NCBI GenBank assembly: GCA_018883665.1 | Contig: JAHLFU010000036.1 | Span: 1 to 5,708 of the forward strand | Source of the DNA: Paraprevotella stercoravium | GTDB lineage: Bacteria > Bacteroidota > Bacteroidia > Bacteroidales > Bacteroidaceae | DNA: 5,708 nucleotides | Direction: 5' to 3' | In this document: positions 1 through 5,477 of the stretch, piece by piece | How positions within the stretch are numbered: the stretch's first letter is position 1 | Layout: each line of letters begins with the position of its first letter | Program-made: the position numbers and the translations under genes | The notes under the pieces: generated by a model | What the model was told of the DNA's origin: nothing | What the model saw: only the letters and a program-made list of their open reading frames with translations | Databases searched by the model: none

Positions 1-870
1 AATGCCAGTCAACATGACACGCCCGAAACAATCCGGGAAAGAAAAACTCCATTCATCCTGCTCCCTCCGCTCTCCGTCCTGCGAAAATATGGGATGTCCC
101 CCTTTCTCGAAAATAGAATAGACGGCATCACGGTTTGTATGAGACTCATATATCCGATGATGCAAAGGGTCATAAGTAAATACATAACTGGTTAAAGGGG
201 TATGAACGTATGTCAGTTCATCCCGATTATTATACACATAATATGCAAGTTGGGCTTCGTCCCCATCCACTTGACCTGATAAAATAGTATGTCCCATGCC
301 ATCAGTGAAAGAGTAAGACACACGACCGTCCTCATCCGTTGTCTGTGTAACCGGATAAAATCCGGAAGGACGCTGCATTGTACTTGGCACGATAGATTGT
401 GCGGAAAGAAATCTGTATCTGTAATTTACGGGGTTAGAAGTCCATGCTTCCCCAGAACCGTATAGAGTCACAAGACGTCCTAACGGGGAATTCTCATAAA
501 GCATCTGTGTGTATGGACGTGAGTCATTCTCATATTGTTGTATTGCATCTGATTTTAAAGTGGATGCATTGATATACGCACCATCATCCGAGCTCTGTAC
601 CGGAAGCCAAGAGAAAGATTCTTTACCACGACTATCATATTCCTGCAAAAACACCAAATCTTTCCGCGTAGGTGTAATGCCGATATCGGTTGTCTGGACG
701 GGACGTCCTAATCCATTATAATAAGTCACCCGTTCTTGTGACGTATTGCCATCAGCAGAAGTAAAAGTACGGTTCAATATATAATTTTGCGTATTGCTTT
801 GTGCAGCACACAATGCCGGACATAATACTAACAGCGATGCTATAATCAATTGTCTTGTTCGTTTATTCAT
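1..870 (-). CDS. RHS-family secreted protein, DUF6443-type N-terminus (3' end outside window)
   Basis: The 290 codons seen here are the N-terminal part of a longer gene that leaves the window in frame. Residues 1-23 form a Sec signal peptide: basic MNKRTR, hydrophobic IIASLLVL, then a probable cut near CAA|QS. Residues 29 to about 160 match the N-terminal domain of Bacteroidetes RHS proteins (DUF6443 type): NYILNRTFTSADG, then GLGRPVQT at 53-60 and EYDSRGKESFSWLP at 77-90. YD-like segments follow (YYVYNNRDELTYVHTPL; FTYDPLHHRIYES). Proteins of this type usually continue through YD repeats to an RHS core and a variable C-terminal domain; that part is not visible, so toxin activity cannot be judged. 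The start at 868-870 is chosen because it gives the signal peptide and lies 11 bp after the stop of the upstream RHS gene, so the two are probably co-transcribed and translationally close. No Shine-Dalgarno is seen, as is normal in this phylum. The family call is firm; the function is unknown. Confidence 0.88.
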   Translation of the reverse strand, partial: MNKRTRQLIIASLLVLCPALCAAQSNTQNYILNRTFTSADGNTSQERVTYYNGLGRPVQTTDIGITPTRKDLVFLQEYDSRGKESFSWLPVQSSDDGAYINASTLKSDAIQQYENDSRPYTQMLYENSPLGRLVTLYGSGEAWTSNPVNYRYRFLSAQSIVPSTMQRPSGFYPVTQTTDEDGRVSYSFTDGMGHTILSGQVDGDEAQLAYYVYNNRDELTYVHTPLTSYVFTYDPLHHRIYESHTNRDAVYSIFEKGGHPIFSQDGERREQDEWSFSFPDCFGRVMLTGI

Positions 871-886
871 AATAATACGTATTATT
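871..886. repeat. 16-bp perfect palindrome at the RHS1/RHS2 junction
   Basis: AATAATACGTATTATT equals its own reverse complement. It covers the whole 11-bp gap between the two RHS genes and the last bases of the upstream gene, including its TAA stop. In RNA it could form only a weak A/U-rich hairpin just before the start codon of the downstream gene, so it may affect re-initiation, or it may be an accident of A/T-rich sequence. Confidence 0.5.
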
Positions 887-3800
887 GGTTTGCATAATGG
901 TATTCATATTCCTGCAAAGAACATTTGGTGTTCCCCTCATAATAATAACTCTCTTTCAACCGCCCCAAAGGATCATAATCATAATATATTGTCTTGCCTG
1001 AAGGGTCAGTTACTGAAGTAACCCCTACCAGCGGTTTGTAGGTGAAAACAGAAACTTGTGTATCCGACAAGGCAGAATGATTCCGCAAAGATTTCAGTTT
1101 CGTAATATCTGGAGCAGACATCTTTGACAAATCATTCACACTCATACCCAATACTGACGAAACTGCAGTCTCCACATCTGAAAGAGTAGCGTTCTTTATC
1201 TCACCTATCAAATAACGGTCACCATAACTCCAAAGATATACAGTGTGTAACCCGTTTTTAGCAACTGTTTCTAATGGATTGCCATTAGATGTATACGAAA
1301 GTATCTCTGTATGCAGATAATCACTGCCGCCAGAAGTTTCATAAATACGGAATGGCAATAACAGCTTACTTCCATCATCTACAGAAAACTCTTCATAATC
1401 ATACCGATATCCACAATTATTCGAGCACTCTTCTTCCAATATAGGAGAAAGCATATTTTTATCTAACATTTTCTGTATTATCGTATCCGTAGTCTCGCTA
1501 CTTGTGGCTTTCGGACGTATCCACGTCCATTCACGCCTTAAAGATCCAGCTGTACGGATCTTACTGGAAAGCACATTGCCATAAGCATATCCGTAAGACT
1601 CTGATTCTTGAAAACTACTCCCCAAATCATCATACGTCTTCACTTCTTTGTAATTTAAAGTTGCATAACCTAAATTCTTCCTTGTAGTAGTAAACAAGCT
1701 GCGTAAAAAAGTATTAGCAGGAATATATTGGGTAGTACCATAAGGATTACAGTAATCATATCCAGTCACACTTGTACCTGAATAAAACCAATTTCGCTTT
1801 TCAGACCGGACAAGCCTATATTCCTGCCCGCTGCTTCTATAATCCAATTGCTCTTTCAACAAATTATACCGGAAAGGCTGAGGAACATAATACAGTAATT
1901 GTCCAAAATATTGAGGATATTCAAAAAACAACGTATCCTGCGGTCCCGGTTCATAAATGTCATATTTATAAACAGTCTTCCCGTCACAATGTGCCGGAGA
2001 GCAGTCTACATTTGCTCCTGTCTCTTTCATATAGTATACAGTTACCTCCGGATAAACTACAGATTGCCTCCCGTCCAGCAAACGCCGGAAATTAAAGGCA
2101 CAAAATGTGCAATAATATTCCCACTGGGAAGCATAATTATCATTATCTATTGTAAACACATTGTCAAAAGAATCATGCTTCCCCCTCGGGTCAAGCCCTT
2201 TCACCATATAAGGAATATACATAGGGACATTTCTCGATGCCTCAAAACTCATGTAATTCTCGATATTCGGGTCAATGGTAGGTTCTCCTGTACCCGTATG
2301 AGTATAATATCCGATTCCCTCCATTCCCATAGATTCATACTGCGTAGGTCCATAACAGTAAATACGCCTTCCACTACAGATTCCCTCTGCCGTGTAATCT
2401 GCAATCTCTCTGATACGGAAGCCCGCAGCCGTAGCTTTTACCCGCCGTTTTCTGTCTGCGATATAATTGCCGGAAGCATCTGTCTGACTCAGAAATTCAT
2501 GATTTTCAAAAGTAAATTCTGTATACCCACCCGTAGGATAAATCAACCGTTTCAACAGGCAATGGCTGGTAGCATTTGCAGGTGCACGGAAATTAAAAGG
2601 TGCATTCGTTAACTTCACCTTATCAAGCGGTGAGACATCATTGGCATCTTTTGCCACATCTTTTACAAAACTTCCTCCAAAGCCCTGAGAAACATCAAAT
2701 CCCATAAATAGATTCAAATTGGCTACACCTGTTTGCCTTGAATTGGTATTTAAGTATCCCCAATGGTCTGTACCGCTAAAACTAAAACTCGCCCCTGCAT
2801 ATTCGCATCCATAAACTTCTGAAGTGTTTCCATCACTACCTGTCAATGTCACACTGTCAAGGGTACTACACTTTAATCCCGATCCTAAGACAGAACTATG
2901 TAATCCTGACTGATGTTGTGTAAAATTGATTTCACGCACAAGTGTATCCCCATCTAAAATACGAATACAATCAGCATAATTATAAGTTGCAGTATTTTCA
3001 CTATCCGTATAATCTATCAGGATACTCGTATCTCCATAGGTAATAGCAGTAAGCAACTTCATTTGGTATGCATATTGCCGGGCAAGGGTATAAGTACGCA
3101 AATCAAATTTTTCGGAATTCCTATAACTATGATGAAATCTCGCTACATATTCCTGTTGTGAACGCCCAAAGTCTGCCTTAATTGTCTTCCCGTACGAAAA
3201 TGTAATCGGTTCTTGAGAATGCGGCAAGCGGATGGAGGTCAATTGCCACGACACGTATGCCGTTCCGTAAGGCGTTATTGCAGCACCGGTCCCGGAAAAT
3301 GAAGTATCTGCTCCTGCAAAATCATACTCTATGCCCTGTTCGTCTATCACCTTAAAAGCGGTAATATTATGCGTTGTACTTGTATAACTAATCTTTACTT
3401 TCCGACTATCTGATATAACATACTGAATTTTTCCCTGATAGTTTTTCATAATGACAAACTCGAACGAACTTCCATCAGGTAAAACTGCAGTAAACAGGTC
3501 ATATTTCAAGTTTAAATTATCCGGTATATTTGGAGAAACGCTATAAGAGACATCCAATCGTTCCGTATCCAGTTCAAAATCTGTACGTTCATCAGGCATC
3601 CCTTCAATACTCCGTGAAATGCAACTGCTTACAGACAATGCCCAGCCACGCCCGAACACATCGTAATTATAACCCGGACTGACAGGAGAGGGACTGTAGC
3701 GCAAAGCCAACGGGAGACGATAACCGTGATGATTAATTTCAAACAAAGGAATAGAGATGTCGGGCACTCCCGTACCGGGATTTACAGCCACATCGCCATA

Positions 3801-3938
3801 CCGCTTAAATGCTTCCGCCTGCGGGGAAGTGGGAACTGAAGGGACTTGATAAGGCAAGTCCTCTTGCGCACACACCATTGGCATGGACATATAGCCAGCC
3901 AACAGGAAAGAAGTGAGTAATCGTAAATATCTTTTCAT
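882..3938 (-). CDS. RHS/YD-repeat secreted protein, upstream partner of a two-gene RHS locus
   Basis: This complete protein of 1018 residues is probably exported. Residues 1-24 are a signal peptide (MKRYLRLLTSFLLAG, then VCA|QED as a good signal peptidase I site; no lipobox). Residues 37-118 carry the N-terminal signature of Bacteroidetes RHS proteins: RYGDVAVNPGTGVPDISIPL (residues 46-65), then RLPLALRYS, GRGWALSVSSCISRSIEG and PDE. A long beta-rich, Tyr/Asn-rich middle follows. The C-terminus has YLWSYGDRYLIGEIKNAT, YKPLVGVTSVTDPSGKT (967-983) and YYDYDPLGRL (985-994), a YD/RHS repeat, and ends with EYEYHYANQ. This end is typical of the first protein of Bacteroidetes RHS pairs, which is followed by a DUF6443 protein, as here. 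There is no C-terminal toxin domain, so this partner is more likely scaffold or shell than effector (inference). The ATG at 3936-3938 gives the signal peptide; the leader is A-rich (AAAGAAAAAACC) without SD. Its GC is visibly lower than that of the genes on the right of the window. Confidence 0.9.
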   Translation of the reverse strand: MKRYLRLLTSFLLAGYMSMPMVCAQEDLPYQVPSVPTSPQAEAFKRYGDVAVNPGTGVPDISIPLFEINHHGYRLPLALRYSPSPVSPGYNYDVFGRGWALSVSSCISRSIEGMPDERTDFELDTERLDVSYSVSPNIPDNLNLKYDLFTAVLPDGSSFEFVIMKNYQGKIQYVISDSRKVKISYTSTTHNITAFKVIDEQGIEYDFAGADTSFSGTGAAITPYGTAYVSWQLTSIRLPHSQEPITFSYGKTIKADFGRSQQEYVARFHHSYRNSEKFDLRTYTLARQYAYQMKLLTAITYGDTSILIDYTDSENTATYNYADCIRILDGDTLVREINFTQHQSGLHSSVLGSGLKCSTLDSVTLTGSDGNTSEVYGCEYAGASFSFSGTDHWGYLNTNSRQTGVANLNLFMGFDVSQGFGGSFVKDVAKDANDVSPLDKVKLTNAPFNFRAPANATSHCLLKRLIYPTGGYTEFTFENHEFLSQTDASGNYIADRKRRVKATAAGFRIREIADYTAEGICSGRRIYCYGPTQYESMGMEGIGYYTHTGTGEPTIDPNIENYMSFEASRNVPMYIPYMVKGLDPRGKHDSFDNVFTIDNDNYASQWEYYCTFCAFNFRRLLDGRQSVVYPEVTVYYMKETGANVDCSPAHCDGKTVYKYDIYEPGPQDTLFFEYPQYFGQLLYYVPQPFRYNLLKEQLDYRSSGQEYRLVRSEKRNWFYSGTSVTGYDYCNPYGTTQYIPANTFLRSLFTTTRKNLGYATLNYKEVKTYDDLGSSFQESESYGYAYGNVLSSKIRTAGSLRREWTWIRPKATSSETTDTIIQKMLDKNMLSPILEEECSNNCGYRYDYEEFSVDDGSKLLLPFRIYETSGGSDYLHTEILSYTSNGNPLETVAKNGLHTVYLWSYGDRYLIGEIKNATLSDVETAVSSVLGMSVNDLSKMSAPDITKLKSLRNHSALSDTQVSVFTYKPLVGVTSVTDPSGKTIYYDYDPLGRLKESYYYEGNTKCSLQEYEYHYANQ

Positions 3939-3955
3939 GGTTTTTTCTTTTTAAA

Positions 3956-3986
3956 CAAATAATCCAATCTATCCTTATACAGGCAA
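3956..3986 (-). promoter_or_regulatory. weak candidate promoter for the RHS pair
   Basis: On the minus strand, TTG (3984-3986) lies 20 bp upstream of ATTATTTG (3956-3963). The spacing fits the Bacteroidetes promoter and the TTTG half of the -7 box is present, but the TA half is not. A start here would leave a leader of only about 10 nt. The RHS genes may instead be read through from the smalltalk promoter. Confidence 0.25.
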
Positions 3987-4000
3987 TACCGAGCATCAGC

Positions 4001-4034
4001 GGAAGCATGTAACGTGCACTTTTTACATGCTTCC
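4001..4034 (-). terminator. 12-bp perfect stem-loop between smalltalk and RHS1 (possible attenuator or processing site)
   Basis: GGAAGCATGTAA (4001-4012) and TTACATGCTTCC (4023-4034) are perfect inverted copies with a 10-nt loop. The hairpin begins 23 bp after the smalltalk stop and ends 62 bp before the RHS start. There is no U-run after it on the minus strand, so it is not a classical intrinsic terminator. It could limit read-through, mark a processing point, or protect the smalltalk mRNA end. The structure is certain; its role is inferred. Confidence 0.4.
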
Positions 4035-4057
4035 CTTATATGCTCTTTTGCCACTAA

Positions 4058-4156
4058 CTACCAGTTCATCGCATTCGCGCCCAATGCGCCGGCTATGGCA
4101 GATGCCACGGCGATGATTACCTTTAATACTAAATCCCAAACTCCTTTTTTCGTCAT
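4058..4156 (-). CDS. smalltalk-family micro-protein (32 residues)
   Basis: This tiny gene encodes MTKKGVWDLVLKVIIAVA, then a small-residue-rich stretch (SAIAGALG) ending in ANAMNW. The form, a basic start with KKGVWDLVLK and a single hydrophobic helix (about residues 7-27) rich in Ala/Gly, is that of the Bacteroidales family annotated as 'smalltalk protein', whose members are about 30 residues long and of unknown function. It is probably a small inner-membrane peptide. The start is settled by an exceptionally good Shine-Dalgarno (AAGGAGG, 7 nt upstream), rare in this phylum. From memory, members often sit beside HU-like DNA-binding protein and N-acetylmuramoyl-L-alanine amidase genes; neither is present here. 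Instead the gene is divergent from an S24 repressor and upstream of the RHS pair, behind a strong promoter. A holin-like or signalling role is possible but unproven. The opposite-strand frame over this region is a shadow. Confidence 0.85.
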   Translation of the reverse strand: MTKKGVWDLVLKVIIAVASAIAGALGANAMNW

Positions 4157-4163
4157 ACGTTGT

Positions 4164-4170
4164 CCTCCTT
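4164..4170 (-). promoter_or_regulatory. strong Shine-Dalgarno of the smalltalk gene
   Basis: AAGGAGG on the minus strand ends 7 nt before the ATG at 4154-4156. No comparable SD precedes the RHS genes or the repressor. This suggests high translation of the micro-protein and fixes its start. Confidence 0.8.
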
Positions 4171-4203
4171 TGGTTAAATTGTTAGTAAAATCTGTTAGAA
4201 AGT

Positions 4204-4260
4204 AGTACGCGTACTTGCAAGAGTTAATATTTATTCGTTTCTTTGCACTAACTAACTCTT
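4204..4260 (-). promoter_or_regulatory. structured 5' leader of the smalltalk transcript
   Basis: The predicted minus-strand leader contains AAGAGTTA (from 4253-4260) pairing with TAACTCTT (from 4219-4226). The stem extends to about 12 bp with two G-U pairs around a loop of roughly 22 nt. The 12-bp perfect palindrome AGTACGCGTACT (4204-4215) follows directly. The leader is about 105 nt long if the promoter at 4269-4298 is used, long for a 32-residue product, so post-transcriptional control is possible. No known riboswitch class is recognised. Confidence 0.4.
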
Positions 4261-4268
4261 ACACGATG

Positions 4269-4298
4269 CAAATATACTAACTATTATTGACAAAACAA
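4269..4298 (-). promoter_or_regulatory. Bacteroidetes consensus promoter driving smalltalk (and possibly the RHS genes)
   Basis: On the minus strand, TTG (4296-4298), a 19-bp spacer and TATATTTG (4269-4276) match the Bacteroidetes housekeeping sigma consensus TTG-N19-TAnnTTTG exactly. Transcription should start near 4262-4264. An operator-like 12-mer (4274-4285) lies in the spacer and overlaps the -7 box, so a bound repressor would block RNA polymerase directly. Confidence 0.72.
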
Positions 4299-4324
4299 GA
4301 GCTATCGACTAAAATAGTTAGTAT
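4274..4324. repeat. 12-bp perfect inverted pair, candidate paired operators
   Basis: ATACTAACTATT (4274-4285) and AATAGTTAGTAT (4313-4324) are perfect inverted copies separated by 27 bp. One lies in the smalltalk promoter; the other lies over the best candidate promoter for the divergent repressor. Centre-to-centre distance is 39 bp, close to four helical turns, which would suit cooperative binding on one face of the DNA. The placement fits paired operators better than an RNA hairpin. Confidence 0.65.
4287..4317 (+). promoter_or_regulatory. weak candidate promoter of the S24 repressor gene
   Basis: TTG (4287-4289), 20 bp, then TAAAATAG (4310-4317) fits the spacing but only half of the conserved TTTG. 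A start near 4323 would give a leader of about 50 nt. The operator copy at 4313-4324 overlaps it, consistent with autoregulation. No better plus-strand match was found before the gene. Confidence 0.3.
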
Positions 4325-4374
4325 TTAGCAGATATTAACTAACTATACACAAACTCATATTCGTATATAAGCGT

Positions 4375-5136
4375 ATGGAAGGATGGGAAAGAATCAAATT
4401 CATCATGGAAAAGGAGGGGTATAATAAGAACTCGTTCAGCTATGCCATCGGGATGAGCAACAACGTGACAATCACCCGGCTGATTAACGAAAAGCGGAAA
4501 CCCTCGCCAAACACCTGCGCCAAAATAGCGCAACGCTTCCCTCAGTATAATCCGGAATGGATACTGAACGGAACCGGAAGCATGTACCGGACAGACCTCG
4601 ATACACACACGGAAGGAACAAAAACAGAAACGGAAAGTATTGGGAACCAGCTAACTGCGAGAAATGATGTCAGACAAATAGAAAACGCATTATTTATGAA
4701 TGTGCCGCTCATACACGTCCGGGCACAATGCGGATACCTAAACGGATATGGCGATAAGGAATACATCGAATCCTTGCCCACGCTGCCCGTAATTGTAGAC
4801 AAGACTTATCACGGCAATTACCGCTTATTCGAAGCTGAGGGAGACAGCATGGACGACGGAAGCCGGAACTCGATTTGTGACGGGGATATCGTATTAGGCA
4901 GGGAAGTACAACGCCCGTTGTGGCAATACAAACTCCACATCAACGACTGGTATTTCATTATTGTACACCGCACGGAAGGGATTTCAATCAAGAAAATCAT
5001 CGACCATGATGTGGAGCACGGCATTATTACCTGCCATTCCTTGAACAACATGTTCCAAGATTACAAAGTGCGTCTAGATGAGGTGGCAGAACTGTTCAAT
5101 CTAATTAAAATCGTAGACCGGAGCGCAAGGCTATAA
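4375..5136 (+). CDS. CI/LexA-like transcriptional repressor: HTH plus S24 self-cleaving domain
   Basis: A complete two-domain regulator of 253 residues. Residues 1-70 are a phage CI-type helix-turn-helix: LKE-like helix WERIKFIMEKEGYNKNSFSY, recognition region about 27-45 (MSNNVTITRLINEKRKP), and the closing motif PEWILNGTGSMY (60-71). Residues 72-105 are a Thr/Glu-rich linker. Residues 110-250 are a LexA/UmuD-like S24 domain: AQCGYLNGYGDKEYIESLP (117-135), EGDSM with the likely nucleophile Ser158, CDGDIVLG (168-175), and GISIKK with the likely general base Lys206. The likely self-cleavage bond is Cys119-Gly120, as in UmuD, rather than Ala-Gly as in LexA and lambda CI. The domain therefore looks catalytically competent. 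The ATG at 4375 keeps the whole HTH; no SD is present. It is divergent from smalltalk over a region full of operator-like repeats, so its role is probably local repression and autoregulation, lifted by RecA-stimulated cleavage (inference). Confidence 0.88.
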   Translation: MEGWERIKFIMEKEGYNKNSFSYAIGMSNNVTITRLINEKRKPSPNTCAKIAQRFPQYNPEWILNGTGSMYRTDLDTHTEGTKTETESIGNQLTARNDVRQIENALFMNVPLIHVRAQCGYLNGYGDKEYIESLPTLPVIVDKTYHGNYRLFEAEGDSMDDGSRNSICDGDIVLGREVQRPLWQYKLHINDWYFIIVHRTEGISIKKIIDHDVEHGIITCHSLNNMFQDYKVRLDEVAELFNLIKIVDRSARL

Positions 5137-5140
5137 ACAG

Positions 5141-5163
5141 CTTTTCCGGTCCCATCGGAAAAG
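5141..5163 (+). terminator. stem-loop just after the repressor gene
   Basis: CTTTTCCG (5141-5148) and CGGAAAAG (5156-5163) form a perfect 8-bp stem with a 7-nt loop, starting 4 nt after the TAA stop. No U-run follows, so it is a weak intrinsic terminator at best, or an mRNA 3'-end stabiliser. Confidence 0.4.
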
Positions 5164-5194
5164 GATTACAGCGTTGCGCAGTCAGGGATCCAAA

Positions 5195-5235
5195 CCAATT
5201 AGGGTTAGATTGCAATCCTACCCTAATAGGATTGG
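5195..5235. repeat. nested dyads able to form mutually exclusive hairpins
   Basis: Stem A pairs ATTAGGGT (5198-5205) with ACCCTAAT (5220-5227), around the inner 10-bp palindrome GATTGCAATC (5208-5217). Stem B pairs CAATCCTA (5213-5220) with TAGGATTG (5227-5234) around a 6-nt loop. They share bases, so only one can form at a time. CCAAT/ATTGG also flank the unit. There is no gene immediately downstream on the plus strand for this to control; it may be a repeat remnant or a terminator relic. Confidence 0.45.
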
Positions 5236-5280
5236 AGAAGAACCCGTATGAAAAAGGCTACGCACCCTGCTTCGTTTTTT

Positions 5281-5437
5281 TATAGTCAATCAGAAATGAA
5301 TTGCGAAAATCATTTGTCATGCTGAACGTAGTGAAGCATCTCGAATACGCCCACGTGGATGTACACGAGATCCTTCACGTACGTTCAGGATGACAATACA
5401 TCAACTATTTTTCGCAAATCAATTTTGTTTGACTATA
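5281..5437. mobile_element. MITE-like inverted-repeat element, 157 bp
   Basis: The ends TATAGTCAA (5281-5289) and TTGACTATA (5429-5437) are perfect inverted repeats, and imperfect complementarity continues through nearly the whole element (TTGCGAAAA at 5301-5309 against TTTTCGCAA at 5410-5418). The inner arms at 5314-5343 and 5366-5396 differ by two substitutions and one indel; the CCACGTGG palindrome (5351-5358) lies in the centre. No ORF for a transposase is present, so movement would need one in trans. The outer TA on each side could be a target-site duplication around TAGTCAA termini, as in IS630/mariner-type elements. The inner motif GTCATSCTGAACG...GTGAAGSATCTCG resembles, from memory, hairpin repeats scattered in many bacterial genomes. 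It lies between convergent genes, where insertion would be harmless. Confidence 0.68.
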
Positions 5438-5477
5438 TTCAACGCGCATCGGTGTATGGCTTTATGTATGTATCCGA

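Larger units (their letters stand above)
4181..4346. promoter_or_regulatory. cluster of seven CTAAC/GTTAG operator-like cores
   Basis: On the plus strand, GTTAG occurs at 4181, 4194 and 4317, and CTAAC at 4248, 4252, 4277 and 4339 (start positions). Most have an A before CTAAC and a T after it, giving a rough consensus ACTAACTWTT. In random sequence about 0.3 such pentamers would be expected on both strands over this length, somewhat more in A/T-rich DNA. The cluster fills the space between the divergent repressor and smalltalk genes and overlaps the promoters, so binding sites for the adjacent S24 repressor are the simplest reading. Binding itself is inferred. Confidence 0.6.

Noticed and set aside
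1899..2612. 237-residue plus-strand open frame inside the RHS1 gene
   Set aside because: Its composition is irregular (Ile/Arg/Cys/Ser-rich) with no recognisable domain, and it is antisense to a clear RHS coding region.
3805..4008. 67-residue minus-strand frame overlapping the RHS1 start
   Set aside because: It mostly overlaps the RHS1 coding start in another frame, has no SD, and starts inside the 12-bp stem-loop; RHS1 with a clear signal peptide explains this region.
4014..4205. 63-residue plus-strand frame opposite the smalltalk gene
   Set aside because: It is antisense to a recognisable smalltalk gene that has a strong SD, and it shows no family resemblance itself.
5190..5235. Possible tRNA-like arm (GGTTAGATTGCAATCC)
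   Set aside because: No T-loop consensus, anticodon arm or acceptor stem can be built around it; the pairing is better explained as nested dyads.
5250..5281. A-run, short GC segment and T7 run resembling an intrinsic terminator
   Set aside because: Only the A/T ends and a 3-bp GCA/TGC stem pair; no stable GC stem precedes the T-run, so I do not call a terminator.
5248..5325. 25-codon plus-strand ORF starting MKKATHPASFF after a GGAGAAG sequence
   Set aside because: It runs into the MITE-like element and ends there, has no recognisable family, and could easily arise by chance; ribosome profiling would be needed to revive it.
5438..5477. Short spacer between the MITE-like element and the U32 gene end
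   Set aside because: No hairpin, repeat or promoter match seen in it.
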